DNA of 64,000 nt, taken from positions 18,025,274-18,089,273 of the forward strand of contig CM040444.1 of NCBI GenBank assembly GCA_022749755.1, read 5' to 3'. Positions 35,711 to 47,890 of this stretch are shown here, in pieces. Under the pieces are notes generated by a model. That model saw nothing but the letters and a program-made list of their open reading frames with translations, ran no database searches and was not told where the DNA came from. The stretch's first letter is position 1; each line of letters starts with the position of its first letter. The position numbers and the translations under genes were made by a program. Source of the DNA: Azadirachta indica. Its lineage: Eukaryota; Streptophyta; Magnoliopsida; Sapindales; Meliaceae.

Positions 35711-37477
35711 TGGGTCAACATGAAATTCAGGTCAAACCCCAGAAATCTACGAGGATTCCCAGTTCCAAAATACCCTCTCCAGAAAAAAAAAAAAAAGGTT
35801 GCAAAGTTTCCACTTGGAGAGGCAAAGAATAACATAAAAACACAATTAAAAAAAGAATAAAAAACAGTATTTCATTGAAAAAACAAGAATGGAAAGGTCA
35901 AAATAGCCTCGGGCTTCGGCGTCAGTACGAAGAAGAAAGCAGAGAGTAGTTCCTTAAAGATGCAAGGAGATTTATTAATTTTGTTTGTTCTCTTCCCTTC
36001 TCTCTCCATTCAGGTTACTGTAACACGCAAAATTCCTACGCTTGTTCGATTTGGTTGGTTTGTACTTCGGTCTCATTTGGGTATGACCTTTTTTTAAGTT
36101 TTAGTTTATTTTAGTTTAGTTTAACTCTGTTCTGTTTTTTACCCACAATTAATTTATTGTAGCATCGCTTTGACCAACGATGTGTTACTTCTTTTTTTTT
36201 TCTCTTTTTTTTTTAAAAAAACTTCTACTTATTTTTGGAATTAATGTTTTAAATATTTATCTATTGATGTATAATTTTGATTAAGTCAATTTTCTTTACA
36301 TGAGCACCAATTTCGTTTTGTGACTTTAATTTGATTCTTTTGAACTGTGAATTGGTTCGAAATTCGTAGATTGCTCAAGTGTCAACTCACGAGTTTGACT
36401 TTGAATTTGTTGTTTTTTCCTAGTAAGATTCAATCAATTGTCCTTTTTTTTAAAAAAAAAAAAAAAAATTTACCATGAAAAGAATAGCGCGTAAGGAGTG
36501 AAATTTGATGAGAATTTCAGATTTATTACCTTTATAATTTTTAATGGTTATCCATATTTAAAATTTCCTTAGTTCATAAGATGTTATTGAAATTCCTTTT
36601 AACTTAAAAAAATAAAAAAGAAGGAATAAAAGTTAAAAATTCCATTAACTCGAATTGCTATCAATTATTTTAATTTTCAATCTCTTTTCAATAAATAGAT
36701 AAATTTGAATTTTCCAAGTATAAAAGTCAATACTTTATTTTGTTATATCAATACTTTCGTTAAAAAAATATATATATACAAAAGACGGACTAGTTGAAGG
36801 TGATTAACTATAACATGTTGTGTATAATAATATCTCAAAATTAAATCATAAAATATGATTGGTTAGCACACCTACCATCATAACATCATCAATGGCAACC
36901 ATGCCATCCATTCTTCTTCCTCAAGTTTGATGATCAATAAATCACCAACGCACATGAAGTTTGACGATCAATTTTTTATAAATATATATGCTCAAAATGA
37001 GTCGATTAAAAGTTACTCCATCACAACTTCCACCCAATTCCATCCATTCATAGGCCAATGATATGATATTCGGGAAATTGTGGTCAATAATGGACTGTCG
37101 CTAATCAATGGAGGTCAAAGATGGCAACTTTTGTCACCAAATTTTCATCAACCCGATAAAAAATCTACAGCACAATGTCTCAGACTTCATTCAACAAGAC
37201 AAATCCATGAAATTAAGGGGCTGAAAAGTAAAGCTACTGTTTGCATAATTGTCTATAGGGAAGAAGATATACGGATGCATGCAGCATGCATGTACATATA
37301 ATGTAAAGCAAACAAAATGGCTTCCATTATTATTACCAAATTTATTGGCTTGCCTTTTGCCTTGCATGATAGAATGATAGAATGATGAAATCCCTTCTGC
37401 AGCCTTTTGCAGACAACAAATAACTTAAATACTATAACGACCTTTGCTCTGTCCCCCACCAGAAGGGGAAGAAGAAG

Positions 37478-37511
<34 letters not shown>

Positions 37512-39760
37512 AATAAAAAAAGGAGGGGAAGAGGAATAAATTACTTTATCCAAATACAGATTATTGAGCAACAACATTTGATTGATTATTTGTGTATCGG
37601 TTTTCATTGTAATACTTTGTTTAAAAGAAAATATCGTGTTCGCGTTACAGCATCATCTATTGCATCATCACTTGGATGGGCTACCGACCCACAATGAATC
37701 TTGTATTAGTAGCCGACTCTTGACTTAGTGTATGGTATGATATGAATGAGAAATCTTTTTAGGAGGAGTTGGTGGTTCAATAACTGATGAATCATATTAT
37801 AGTAGCATATGTGCATTTCAAAGATTGCAACTAGTGCGAGCAGCAAGTTTTCTTTTTCTTTTTATTTATTTAAGTTTAAGAAGTTGGAGATGTGGATGGT
37901 GTGGGTCAGGCCTCATTCAACAGCAATGCAGCACCCAGCTGGACTTTTATGAACAGTTAACAAAGTTAGTGGGCTGTTTGAAAAATTCCAATAGCAAACA
38001 AGAACTGTGGGTCTTAATTTCATGATTATTTTGTTTCGTACACAAACAAGTACTAGATACAGAGTACAATTGCACACAAGTCTTCGACTCACCATTGATT
38101 TTCTGCGAGTGTAGAACGCTCAGGGGTTGGAGTTTATATCAATAATAACATGCGTACAAAGTGTTTGTTAAAATGTCAAGCTCAATAATGAACATGGGGC
38201 AATAACATAGTAATTACTAGCCAGGCAATTCCAATTTCCAAGCTGTTATGTTGTCGCGTTCCCGTATTTTGGCCCGCATGAGAATTGCAGATCCTGCAAG
38301 TTCTAGCCCAGGTTCACCCTGGGGGGCCGTGGAAAGACAAACCCTTCAGGCCCACAATACAAAGAAGTTGATTACTTGCAGGACGCTGAAAACATTTCCC
38401 AATTTCCATTAGAAATTAAAAATAGAAAAGAATAAGATTAGAAAAATGGGCTTTGTTGTTTTTTTGTGCTCCTAACTCCAAAAAGCAGTCATTTATGCTT
38501 TGCTTCGAAATATCATGGATTTCATTTTTATACCCTCTCATCTCAATCAACGAACAACCAAGTGGGCACGGAAAATTTGAGCCTAGGATCTAATCTCTAG
38601 GATCTAGTGTTTGGTCTACCGGAGCCAAGCAATGCTTAAAAATAGAAAAAAAAAAAAATACAACATAGAAAATTTCAAATTTTTACCATTTTATTATCAT
38701 TCATTTTTCAATGTTTTAGTTTCTTCCACTAATGGGGTGTCTACGTCACTTTCCAACACCATGTGATCTTCAAATGGTGTAGAAGAAATCATCTCATTCC
38801 TTAATTTAATGATACACTTTGGCAATAAATCATTTCAAACAACAAGCTAAAACATTATCTTTCCAACAACTACCTGGACTTGAGGTTATCCAAGTTAAAA
38901 TTACACTCTAGTCCTTAAAATTTAAAAAAAATATCACTTTATTCATATAATTTCTCATATTAGTCACAAATAAATATCCCAAACATTTATCCTATTATTC
39001 ACTTTGGTTGAGTCAGTTTTTTGCTTTCTATCTCCGGACCAAACTCTCCGTTACTTTCTTCTCTTTAACTTAAGGATAAGGTGAAAATATGGTTAATCCT
39101 AGAAATTTCAATGCAATAATATGATAATATAGGGGAAGCATCAAGGATGCTTGTGAGTAATAAAGAAAATTACTTCATTTAAATGATATTTTTAAAAATT
39201 TTAGGGACTAAAAATTATCTAAGACATAGGGATTGCATTTTAAAACAGTAAGTGAACTTTTCTCTATTTTTCCAGAGTTTAAAATTATCTAAGACATGGG
39301 TATTATTTTTTATTCGAGTCAAGGAAGACGAGGCAAAATTTGTGATCCAAAAAAGCAGATTCCTACTTAGAATTCCTTAACTTTCTCCTGAAAATTACGC
39401 ATCCTGGGGAATAATATCAGGCTATGTGGTCCTCCTCTGAGGCGCCGGCCTTAGGCTACTACTACTACTGCAATCATGCCGCTTTCTAAAGCCGAGTTTG
39501 GCTCCACTATAAAATTATTAAAATCCCACATTATTTTTTTTGCCACGTGGTATACATCAGCGCCATCTCCTCCGTTGATACACCTGATCAAAGATCAAAC
39601 TTCCCTCCATGGCCCACGTAACTCGTAGTATACCATAACGAACTAATTCGTTTTAATACTTGGGTGGACATCTAACTCATCAGGGATTTAGTGGGTCCCC
39701 TAGTAAACTCGCGCACCGAGAGATTTTGAGACGAAATCAAATGGCTATAATAAATTTAAA
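35711..39760. other. Intergenic region upstream of the WD40 gene
   Basis: About 4 kb without a supported gene. It holds the WD40 promoter at its left edge, A/T tracts near 36451-36468, an AAC trinucleotide run at about 37480-37509 and scattered short open frames with no recognisable domain. Confidence 0.6.
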
Positions 39761-40900
39761 GGGTATTTTCAAATGCCTCCCCTCAGGTTTAGGAAATTGC
39801 CAACATGTGAAAAGATTTGGAGAAAGACTCACTTACCTCCCCTGTCGACTGCCGTGCCGTTGGTGAATATCGTTTGTTGACTGTTAATAGGAGGGATATT
39901 TTTGTAAATACAAATACTTTACTCTTTTACATCTTCAACATTAACTTACTGTGATCACCGTTAACTAAATCCTTATTTCTTAGCCCTTTCGAGCGAGCCT
40001 CTCTAAGCTGTTGATTTGTATTATCGAAGCAGAAATTTCGTCTAATTTTGCTTCACATTAAAGAGATAGAGCTGCATAATATCCCTGAACCAAATTTTCC
40101 AAATTTGACGGAAGTTCATGCTTGTCCAATATTGATACCACTTCTTTAAATGTTTGAAATTAAAATAGAACCCAAAGTCTTACCCTTAATTTCCCTTCAT
40201 ACTATATATATTCAAATGATAAATCATAAGAATCTATGGCCGATATTCGGTTCAAGCACTCAACAACATTAAACATTATTCCACACGCTCCATGATTAGA
40301 ACACAAGTAACTATTCGATAATGCAATTTAAAGAAGAAAAGAAGAGTAGAGATAGAGAGATCGTGTTAGATTTGCCTTTTATCAATTTGATTTTATAGCG
40401 AAAACAACAAAATTTACCTGGTGTGTTTTGTATTGTTATAGACTCATAGTAGGATTACTGATTTTATTTTTATTATTTTTAAAATTCTTCAAACTGTTTG
40501 GTTACTGATTTCATAAAGTTTTGGATTTTTTTTTTTTTTAGCGAATTAGATCAATTTTCTTTTGTATTGCTATATTTTTCTGCAATTGCAATGGAGATTT
40601 GTTAAGCAATATTATTCAACTTTTTTCTTTTTTATGGTTTTTCCAATTACCAATTATAAATTCGAGTATCAGTTATAATTATAATCACGCTTGACAATTG
40701 TGAAATTTAATTTCGTGCTAATCTACAAATTCTGCTTTCTTATTAATACGTAAATTCAGCTCTTTGATATTTATAGGCATAGAGGTGAGTTTGTAAAAGT
40801 TTATTAAGTTGTGGGGTGCTTAAGTAATTGCAAGCTTTAATATTAGACAACTAATAGTTTAGTAGGGGAGGAGGTAAGTAAGGTAAGTAAGCCCTTTGCC
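39761..40900. mobile_element. Diverged relative of the Mutator-like family
   Basis: The left end GGGTATTTTCAAATGCCTCCCCTCAG, followed by CACTTACCTCCCC about 65 bp later, matches the terminal-repeat layout of the elements at 26930 and 29119. An inverted counterpart of the inner half (AACTAATAGTTTAG followed by GGGGAGGAGGTAAGT) lies near 40849-40880, but the outer right end is not clear. The roughly 900-bp interior is less AT-rich at its left, and I do not recognise it. It could be another captured segment. Confidence 0.55.
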
Positions 40901-41422
40901 CAGATCTTAAAATATATTAAAAACGAGCTTATTATTATTATTAGATTGAAACATGAATAATGGCAAAATTTAAAAAGGCGTTGTAATTTTTAGCTTTATG
41001 TGAAATTGTATCTCATATCATTGTAGGATTACAATGCAACAAATGCAAATATATATACAGAAATGTTTTTGTGAGAGGGGAGTCTACCCAAGTTGGGTAA
41101 TTGAGGGGTATAAATTGATAATGACGTGGAAAGCACTAACACAAGGTCCACGTCAATAGGGAGCCAATCACGTGACATCATCAAGTGAGGAAGGAAGGTA
41201 GGTTGCAAGGGAATTTTTGAAGATCAGATCAGACGGTTGCTATTAGATTCCTTACTTGGCTGGGTAGGATGGAATTGATGATTTGGCATGCGCATGAAAA
41301 ATTGCTTTCGAAAAATGGTCCCCACAGCCACCGCCCACTCCACACGCTGCATTTTGCTTTAGCCTTTTATGGGAGAAGACTGAAGAGAAAAAGAGGAACG
41401 AAACAGAACGATACAGAGCTTC

Positions 41423-41669
41423 ATGTTTGACGTTTGTTGTCTTGTGTCATTTTCAGTTTTCTCCTCTGTGGCGTCAACAAGTTTTTGTTGGACACGTTTC
41501 GTAAGCCGAGTGATTTGGGCTGTTCTTTTTTCTAATGTGGACCCCACAACCAAAGATGCTCCTCATCTGACGGTTTCCGTTCGCCGCCATTCTCCGCCCT
41601 CCCCTCCACTTCACCGCAAGCGCTACCGCTACCGCTCCATCTCCTTATCCGGCCGTTTCTGCAGAGTAA
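41423..41669 (+). other. Possible truncated exon next to a transposon edge
   Basis: A GC-rich block stands out from its AT-rich surroundings. An open frame starts at 41423 and reads into a basic, Pro/Ser/Arg-rich segment (HSPPSPPLHRKRYRYRSISL) before the sequence changes abruptly into the AT-rich element beginning near 41670. It looks like a promoter-proximal first exon whose continuation is missing, but I do not recognise the protein. Confidence 0.25.
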
Positions 41670-42755
41670 AATATAATACTTTAAAATAAAATATAAATAT
41701 AATACTCTTAATTACTTTAAAATAAAATATAAAAAATTTAATTTGTATGTAATCAAAAATAATTTTAATTTATATTTATTTTAAAATTAAAAATTTAATT
41801 AATAACAATTTAATTTAACAATTTTAGTTTACGTCTATTTAATATTTATTAAAATTAAGAATTTAATTAATGATAGTTTAACTTGATAATTTAGTTTACG
41901 TTTATTTAATATTTACTCAAAATAAAAATTTAATTTTTATTCATATATCATACTTATTCAAATCTCAAATCCTAATATATAAAATTGCCACCTTTTTTAC
42001 TTCCCTCTTTTACAAATTTTTCAGTAATAAACTATAGTTTTTTTATTTCATTAAACAATTTCATAATCTTATCAATCTCATTTTTCTTATAAAAACATTT
42101 TAATACAAAATTTATGTCATACATATTTATATTAAATTCACACTTCAGAATCAATCTTATGACTTGTAAAGTAAATATAAACTTTTGGATTTACACAAAA
42201 AATTTGATAGAACTACGCAATGACAAAAAATTAGAGAAAAATATCAACATGATTAAATTGCTAATTTTAAATATCATTAAATAAAATTTTAATTTAAATA
42301 AATATTAAATGAATATAAATTATAATTATCATTAATCAAAATTTTAATTATTTTATTTTTTTGAACATCAAATAAATTAAAATTGAGTTTTTTAAACTTT
42401 ATTTTGAAGCAATTAAAGGTATTATAATCATTTTAAGTAAAAATACATAGTCAATTGATGGTTCAAGGGAGGTAACTGTGTTTTTTCTTAAAATTTTTGT
42501 CTAAATGTTAAAATCACAAATTAAATTATTATTAATTAAATTTCTAATTTTTAAATAAATATAAATTAAAATTATTTTTGATTACATATAAATTGAATTT
42601 CTAATACTTTATTTTAAAATAATTAAAGATATTATAATTATATAAATAAAATTAGATGGTTAACTAATGGTTTAGTAGAGGTAAGTGTGTTTTTCTTTAA
42701 ACCTTTCATTTAAATATTAAAATTTCAAAAGTAATGTGTTAGAACCCCAATAAAA
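41670..42755. mobile_element. Inverted, left-truncated copy of the 29119-30290 element
   Basis: The interior is the reverse complement of the element at 29119-30290, including the TTGCGTAGTTCTATCAAATT landmark at 29646-29665 (opposite strand near 42210). The right end reads, in reverse complement, GGGGTTCTAACACATTAC. The outer left terminal repeat is missing, so this copy is incomplete. No coding capacity. Confidence 0.75.
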
Positions 42756-42779
42756 TAAAATAAAATTTTATGTCAGCCC

Positions 42780-43655
42780 CTGACTTTTTGAGAAATATCG
42801 TTCTAGTCAAATTGTTTTCCTATATTCTACACAAACATCGCATATTTGGGAATCAATATTCATACATGTAAGAGGGAGTTCATTAAGCGACTATGTACTC
42901 ATTTGATTTGGTTTTTTTATTGTTTAAAATAATTTTTTTAATAATAAAATTTTTTTAAAAATTTTTAATGTCGTTTGATTGATAATAAAAAAGAGTTTTT
43001 AGAAATTAAAAAAACCGTTTTCCTTCTATTGGAAAAAACTTAAAATTTAGGCTTTTAATAGTAGAGTTTTTCTAACTTTTTTAAAAGATAAAATTATATA
43101 AAATACCCTTATTTTATTTTAAAAATTTTATCTTATTTCTTTAAAATAAAATATTAAAATTTATTTATTAAAATAATTATTCAAATTTTTCTCAAAAATT
43201 ATTTGTGACAACTAAATGATTAATAAATTTTTATTAAAAACTTTACTCGTAAAAATTTTATGAGTAAAAACTCTAATTTAAAAAGTTTTATTTGAAAAAT
43301 TATACCAAACAAACCTTGTATATGTATGCAGAAAGTGCTTTTAGCAATTTCATGATAGAGTCAAGCTATTAAAAGGACTCTACGTGTGCATGTTAAGAAG
43401 TAGAAGTAAAAATTTTCATTTAATTCAAAAGTTTTGAGAAATTTCACTTTGGTCAAGAGTGTTTTTCATGTTAATCGCAGATGTCCCATATTTGAGAATG
43501 GTTGGTGCGTACATTAGAAAGGGAGAATCCATTATGAATGAAAACTGCTTTTTTATATAAAGCACTTAAATGTAATTTGAAAACAAAAATATTAATTGTT
43601 GATGATGAAGTAAAAGCCATTAGAAGGACTCCACGTCTGTGCATGCTAAAATGAG
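42780..43655. repeat. Old tandem duplication with a MITE in one copy
   Basis: Unit 1 (about 42780-42895 plus 43321-43400) and unit 2 (about 43435-43655) share landmarks: GAGAAATATCG/GAGAAATTTCA, CATATTTGGGAAT/CATATTTGAGAAT, AAGAGGGAGTTCATTA/AAAGGGAGAATCCATTA, and AAAAGGACTCTACGTGTGCATG/AGAAGGACTCCACGTCTGTGCATG. The MITE at 42896-43320 lies inside unit 1 only. Confidence 0.6.
42896..43320. mobile_element. Intact copy of the AT-rich MITE
   Basis: A 425-bp element, the reverse complement of the MITE at 28963-30580 without its Mutator-like insertion. Its ends are inverted (TACTCATTTGATTTGGT and, in reverse complement, TACAAGGTTTGTTTGGT). The position equivalent to the insertion, near 43168-43183, is uninterrupted. 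Non-coding. Confidence 0.7.
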
Positions 43656-46600
43656 AGTGCTTGCTTAGTATAAGTGAAGTGTAGAAGAAGGGGATCGGGG
43701 CCCGGGAATATGATGGTGATGAATTATGGCGGTTTGTTAAAAAGAAACCAAACGTGGCCCTATGGCTACGGGTGGGATGAATGGATGGATGGGACCCAAC
43801 AGTTGACGGAGATCATGATTACAAGAAGGAGCTGAGCCAATCAGCACCGTTTAATCATGCAGAGACGTCAAGATCTGACTGCACGAATTAGGGGGACTAT
43901 TAGTTTTCGAATCTTCGGTGACAAGTGAAAAAACCTACTGATACTAACTATCCCATGTGAATGGTTAGGGGACCGTTTGGTTAATTTACAAGTACTCTAT
44001 ATAATGCTTGCTTCTGAATTCTGATAATTAAGCTGTTGAAAGTGCTTTTGCTGATAATTCATTTTTAATTTCTCGGCCAGGGTTTTTGAAATATTTTTGC
44101 AAGAGAAGCTGCTTGATCAAAAGGCCATGCGTAACAACGCTGTAAGATTGGAGAATCTTTACAATTGTTTTCTTATATTAAATTCTTTGTTTTGTTGCTA
44201 ACAAAAACAACAGAAATTAAAAAGCAAACGTACATTGATTGATTGATGTAATAATATTATATTATTGTGATATATTTCGTATAATTTATTTTTATTTTTT
44301 AAAAATATAAGATATTTGATAATAATATAATTTATCACATTAATTTATAAATGAGTTTTTACAATTTAGTTTTTATTTTTTTTAATTTTTATATTTTTAA
44401 AATTTAGATTTATGTACATATTAGCACTTGTTTGTGTCAAAACAAGGATGATTTGATACAAAATAACTTTGTATAATTAATTCGAAACAACATTAAATTA
44501 CATCAAATTTAAATTTCAAAAAATATGAATTTTTTTTAATATTATACAATTATATGTATAATAATATTCAAGAAAAAAATTTATCAAGAGTTTTGAGTTG
44601 AAATAAAATAAATTTGGTATTGACAGAAGAAATATGTTCTTGTTTAAGAGAAATCTATCCTAAAATAACTGTAGAAATTTGAACTCTCTGTTGTTTGAAT
44701 AATTTGTAATATAATAATTATTATAATAATAAAATGACAAACATGCTAATATAAGATAATCAACATACCCTCGAGCTTTGGCAAATTTGTAGAAAGAAAA
44801 GACCTTGATTTATATAATTAGTATTAGCACATATATATATATATATATACATATATATATAATCTGATAATCATATCGTAGTAATATATATTGTTTTATG
44901 TTGTGATGAGCACGTACTTATTTACCAAAGTCTCGCTATAATTCACAGACTTGGAATATTTTTATTCCTAAAAACAGTATTATTACCCAATTGGTAGTAT
45001 ATTCATTGTAGTTGTTAATAATAAACCATAAATAGAAACCTAATTTCACGCTTAATTTTCCCAAATAAAGCAGACCACTTTACAATGTTGTTTCAGTCAA
45101 GTCATTTTACATAGCCTAACTACTGTTATATATATATACATACACTTATAATTGTAGGACATCAAATTTTTGGAGAACTTTGTCTTATAACCGTACCCTT
45201 TTATATAATCTGTAAATAATATTTATTAATATATAGATAATATTTGCATGCATGCACGTATATGATCGAAAATTTTCCAATCTATGAGCATATAATTCAA
45301 GTATATATTTGGTAATTAAATGGGGTGATGAGTTGGAATTTCAAAACTATATATATATATATATATAACTCTGTATAAAAAATTCATTCTATGAACTAAA
45401 AAAAAAATCATATGGCAATAATACAAATTATCGATCATATCAATTTCTACAATTAAAATTTCGTATAAAAATTTATATCTCTAATATTAATATTTGTTAA
45501 AAAATATTACAATCTTACTTTTACACTTTAATTTAATTACATTATGATATTAATTATTGATTGATTACCTTTAATATTCACGGCCTTACAGCCGGAAAAG
45601 CCAAAATAATTGCGATAAGTGCTTCACATGTCCCATACAAAAAAAGCGCTTTTGTACTATGTCGATTTGTTTGTAGTGATGTTGTAAATAGGCATTAAAG
45701 AATTGGGACCCAAACAGCTTATAAAATTTCTTTTCTAAAAATAAAATTAAGATTGATGTATTTATAAAACTCAAATTCTTGAAGTAGCTAGAACTGGCAC
45801 TGCTGTTATTAATGTTAATGTGTAATTAATGAAAATCAAATTAATAAATGAAGGAAATACTTATGGAATATGGAGTACTTAATTAAGGGTAGTGTAGCAG
45901 AAGAAGTACTTGTGTCAATTTATTCAATCCACTTTTGAAGCTGTACAGTCAATTTATTCAATCTACTTTTGAAGCTGTACAATATTATTCAGGTTGTAAT
46001 TATTAAAGCTTCCTTAAAGCACTTTTGCAATGAAAAGAAGCCATTGGTCAGCTCTGTAAATTCTCCTCCGTCGATCCAGACAGTTAGATTTTAGATTTTA
46101 GATCAGCAAATTAAAGAAAGCTAAAATCAAGTTAAATTTAATTAAGCTGTTTCAACTATACCCGTTAAAAAATTTGCTTGAAATTAAGGTGTTACCACTT
46201 TTATTTTATAATTATAATAGGTAAACAATTAGTAAATTGAATATTTTGAATTTTTGTTAAATTTAAATTATTTTAATCTTCTTATAGGCAAAGTAGATTG
46301 GGTTACATTTTTTTTAATTTTAATTTATAGTATTTTATTGTAAAAATAAAATTAGAGTACCTAAGTTATAGTAAGAATTTATTATAAGTACAAAATTATA
46401 GTAAATTTATAGTAGTTTGATCACTAATTCTCACTTACCATTCAAAAAAAAAGTCTGTCATTTTTTTAACACTTCTTCACACTTTTGCAGTGTTACTAAT
46501 TATTATAGAGTATCTAAGTATATATACTAACCAATTACTACATTTTTAATATAAATAAAAAATCATAATAAAATTATAAAAATATTCTAAATGTAAACAT

Positions 46601-46843
46601 ATATAGAACATAATACAAAGATAAGAGACAAGAACGAAATCTTCAGTTCCATGTAAATATAGATGGTCAGAAAATTAGAGAGAAACTAATATTAATTCCA
46701 TAGGATATACCTACACAAAAACCCACCTTCGAAGTTTCAAATACAAATTGAATTATTATATTATATAGTTTAGAAATATATTCCCACTTAGAATAAAATA
46801 ATTAAGAAATATGGGATATTACATGATAGTATATATTTATTAG

Positions 46844-46848
<5 letters not shown>
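43656..46848. other. Intergenic region upstream of the Dof exon
   Basis: AT-rich, with TA microsatellites near 44828-44858 and 45347-45367. A 34-bp tandem duplication lies at 45914-45981. No gene supported. Confidence 0.6.
45914..45981. repeat. 34-bp tandem duplication
   Basis: Two adjacent 34-bp copies, both starting GTCAATTTATTCAAT and ending GAAGCTGTACA, differ at a single position. A recent local duplication. Confidence 0.9.

Positions 46849-46888
<40 letters not shown>
46849..46888 (+). promoter_or_regulatory. CT repeat in the Dof promoter/leader
   Basis: About 20 CT units end roughly 200 bp upstream of the Dof ATG. GA/CT repeats are bound by plant BASIC PENTACYSTEINE factors and are common in promoters and leaders of developmental regulators. 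The repeat is seen directly; a regulatory role is inferred. Confidence 0.45.
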
Positions 46889-46890
<2 letters not shown>

Positions 46891-47091
46891 TTATACACAC
46901 TCAGAAACAGCACATAAAGCAGCAAGGGTGAAGAGATACATAGAACATCCACCCAAACAAAAACATTCCCTTTTCCTTTCTTTTAATTATAACAGTTTCA
47001 AGAAAACAAAAAGTTCTGATTTTTTCTCTTCTCTCAAAACCACCATTCAGATTCTTCTTCTTCTCTTCACTTTCACTTACTTTCATCATCC

Positions 47092-47115
47092 ATGGATACT
47101 GCTCAGTGGCCACAG
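47092..47115 (+). CDS. First exon of a Dof zinc-finger transcription factor (truncated by gap)
   Basis: ATGGATACTGCTCAG begins an eight-codon exon encoding MDTAQWPQ, ending exactly at a GTATAG donor. This peptide is the N-terminus of the plant Dof subgroup including Arabidopsis DOF4.6 and DOF1.8, in which a short first exon precedes the exon with the C2C2 Dof domain. The leader is pyrimidine-rich, as expected. The intron runs 207 bp and then meets the gap at 47323; viral sequence follows. I find no Dof domain (CPRC...C-x2-C) anywhere else in the window. Exon 2 may be in the unresolved gap, or a scaffold join may be wrong. Confidence 0.6.
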
Positions 47116-47322
47116 GTATAGAGAAGTTTAATCTTTATAGAGCTTTTGCCTTTTCATCGCACATAAAAAGCTTCATTTGTATGCTCTCTATCTTCTTGTT
47201 TATTTCCTACCTTTTTTTTTTCCTCTCTTCTTTTTGGTTCATGGCTAGTGTAAAAGTCTCCACTCAATCGGGATTTATAGTTTTACCAGTTGTTCTTCAA
47301 CATATCTTTCACTTTAGCTTTC

Positions 47323-47422
47323 NNNNNNNNNNNNNNNNNNNNNNNNNNNNNNNNNNNNNNNNNNNNNNNNNNNNNNNNNNNNNNNNNNNNNNNNNNNNNN
47401 NNNNNNNNNNNNNNNNNNNNNN
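47323..47422. other. Assembly gap (100 N)
   Basis: Exactly 100 N between the Dof intron and pararetroviral sequence. True size unknown. It hides both the left edge of the viral insertion and the rest of the Dof gene. Confidence 0.98.
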
Positions 47423-47873
47423 CCTTATAGTAGAAACCGATGCCTCAGACATAGGTTATGGCGAAATACTCAAACAAAAAACTAATAGAAGTGATAAAGA
47501 ATTAATAGTTAGATTCCATTCAGGTGTTTGGATAGGAGCCTAGAGAAATTATTCAACAATTAAAAAGGAAATTTTATCAATTGTTTTATGTATTATGAAA
47601 TTCCAAGATAACTTATTTAATAAAAGCTTTTTATTACGTATTGACTGTAAATCTACAAAAGAGGTCTTAGAAAAAGATGTTAAAAATTTGGTTTCCAAGC
47701 AAATATTTGGAAGATGGCAGACAATTTTGTCCAACTTTGATTTTCAAATTTCCTATATAAAGGGAAAATCCAATTCTTTACCAGACTATCTTACGAGAGA
47801 GTTCTTACAAGGAAAAATAGAGAGTGAAATTCAAACACAGAGTGAAAACCCAAAATGTCCAGAAAAAGTATGA
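47423..47873 (+). pseudogene. Copy C: RNase H end of the viral polyprotein, broken
   Basis: Matches the RNase H-like C-terminal part of caulimovirid reverse transcriptase. A TAG at about 47540-47542 interrupts the frame, after which it is open again to 47873. The catalytic reverse transcriptase core is absent because the fragment begins at the gap. Confidence 0.85.
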
Positions 47874-47890
47874 AACCGTCCGATTATGCA

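Noticed and set aside
37425..37607. Poly-Val/poly-Asn small proteins
   Set aside because: Encoded by an AAC trinucleotide microsatellite.
47106..47543. 145-codon frame across the second gap
   Set aside because: It joins a Dof intron to viral sequence through N and has no biological meaning.
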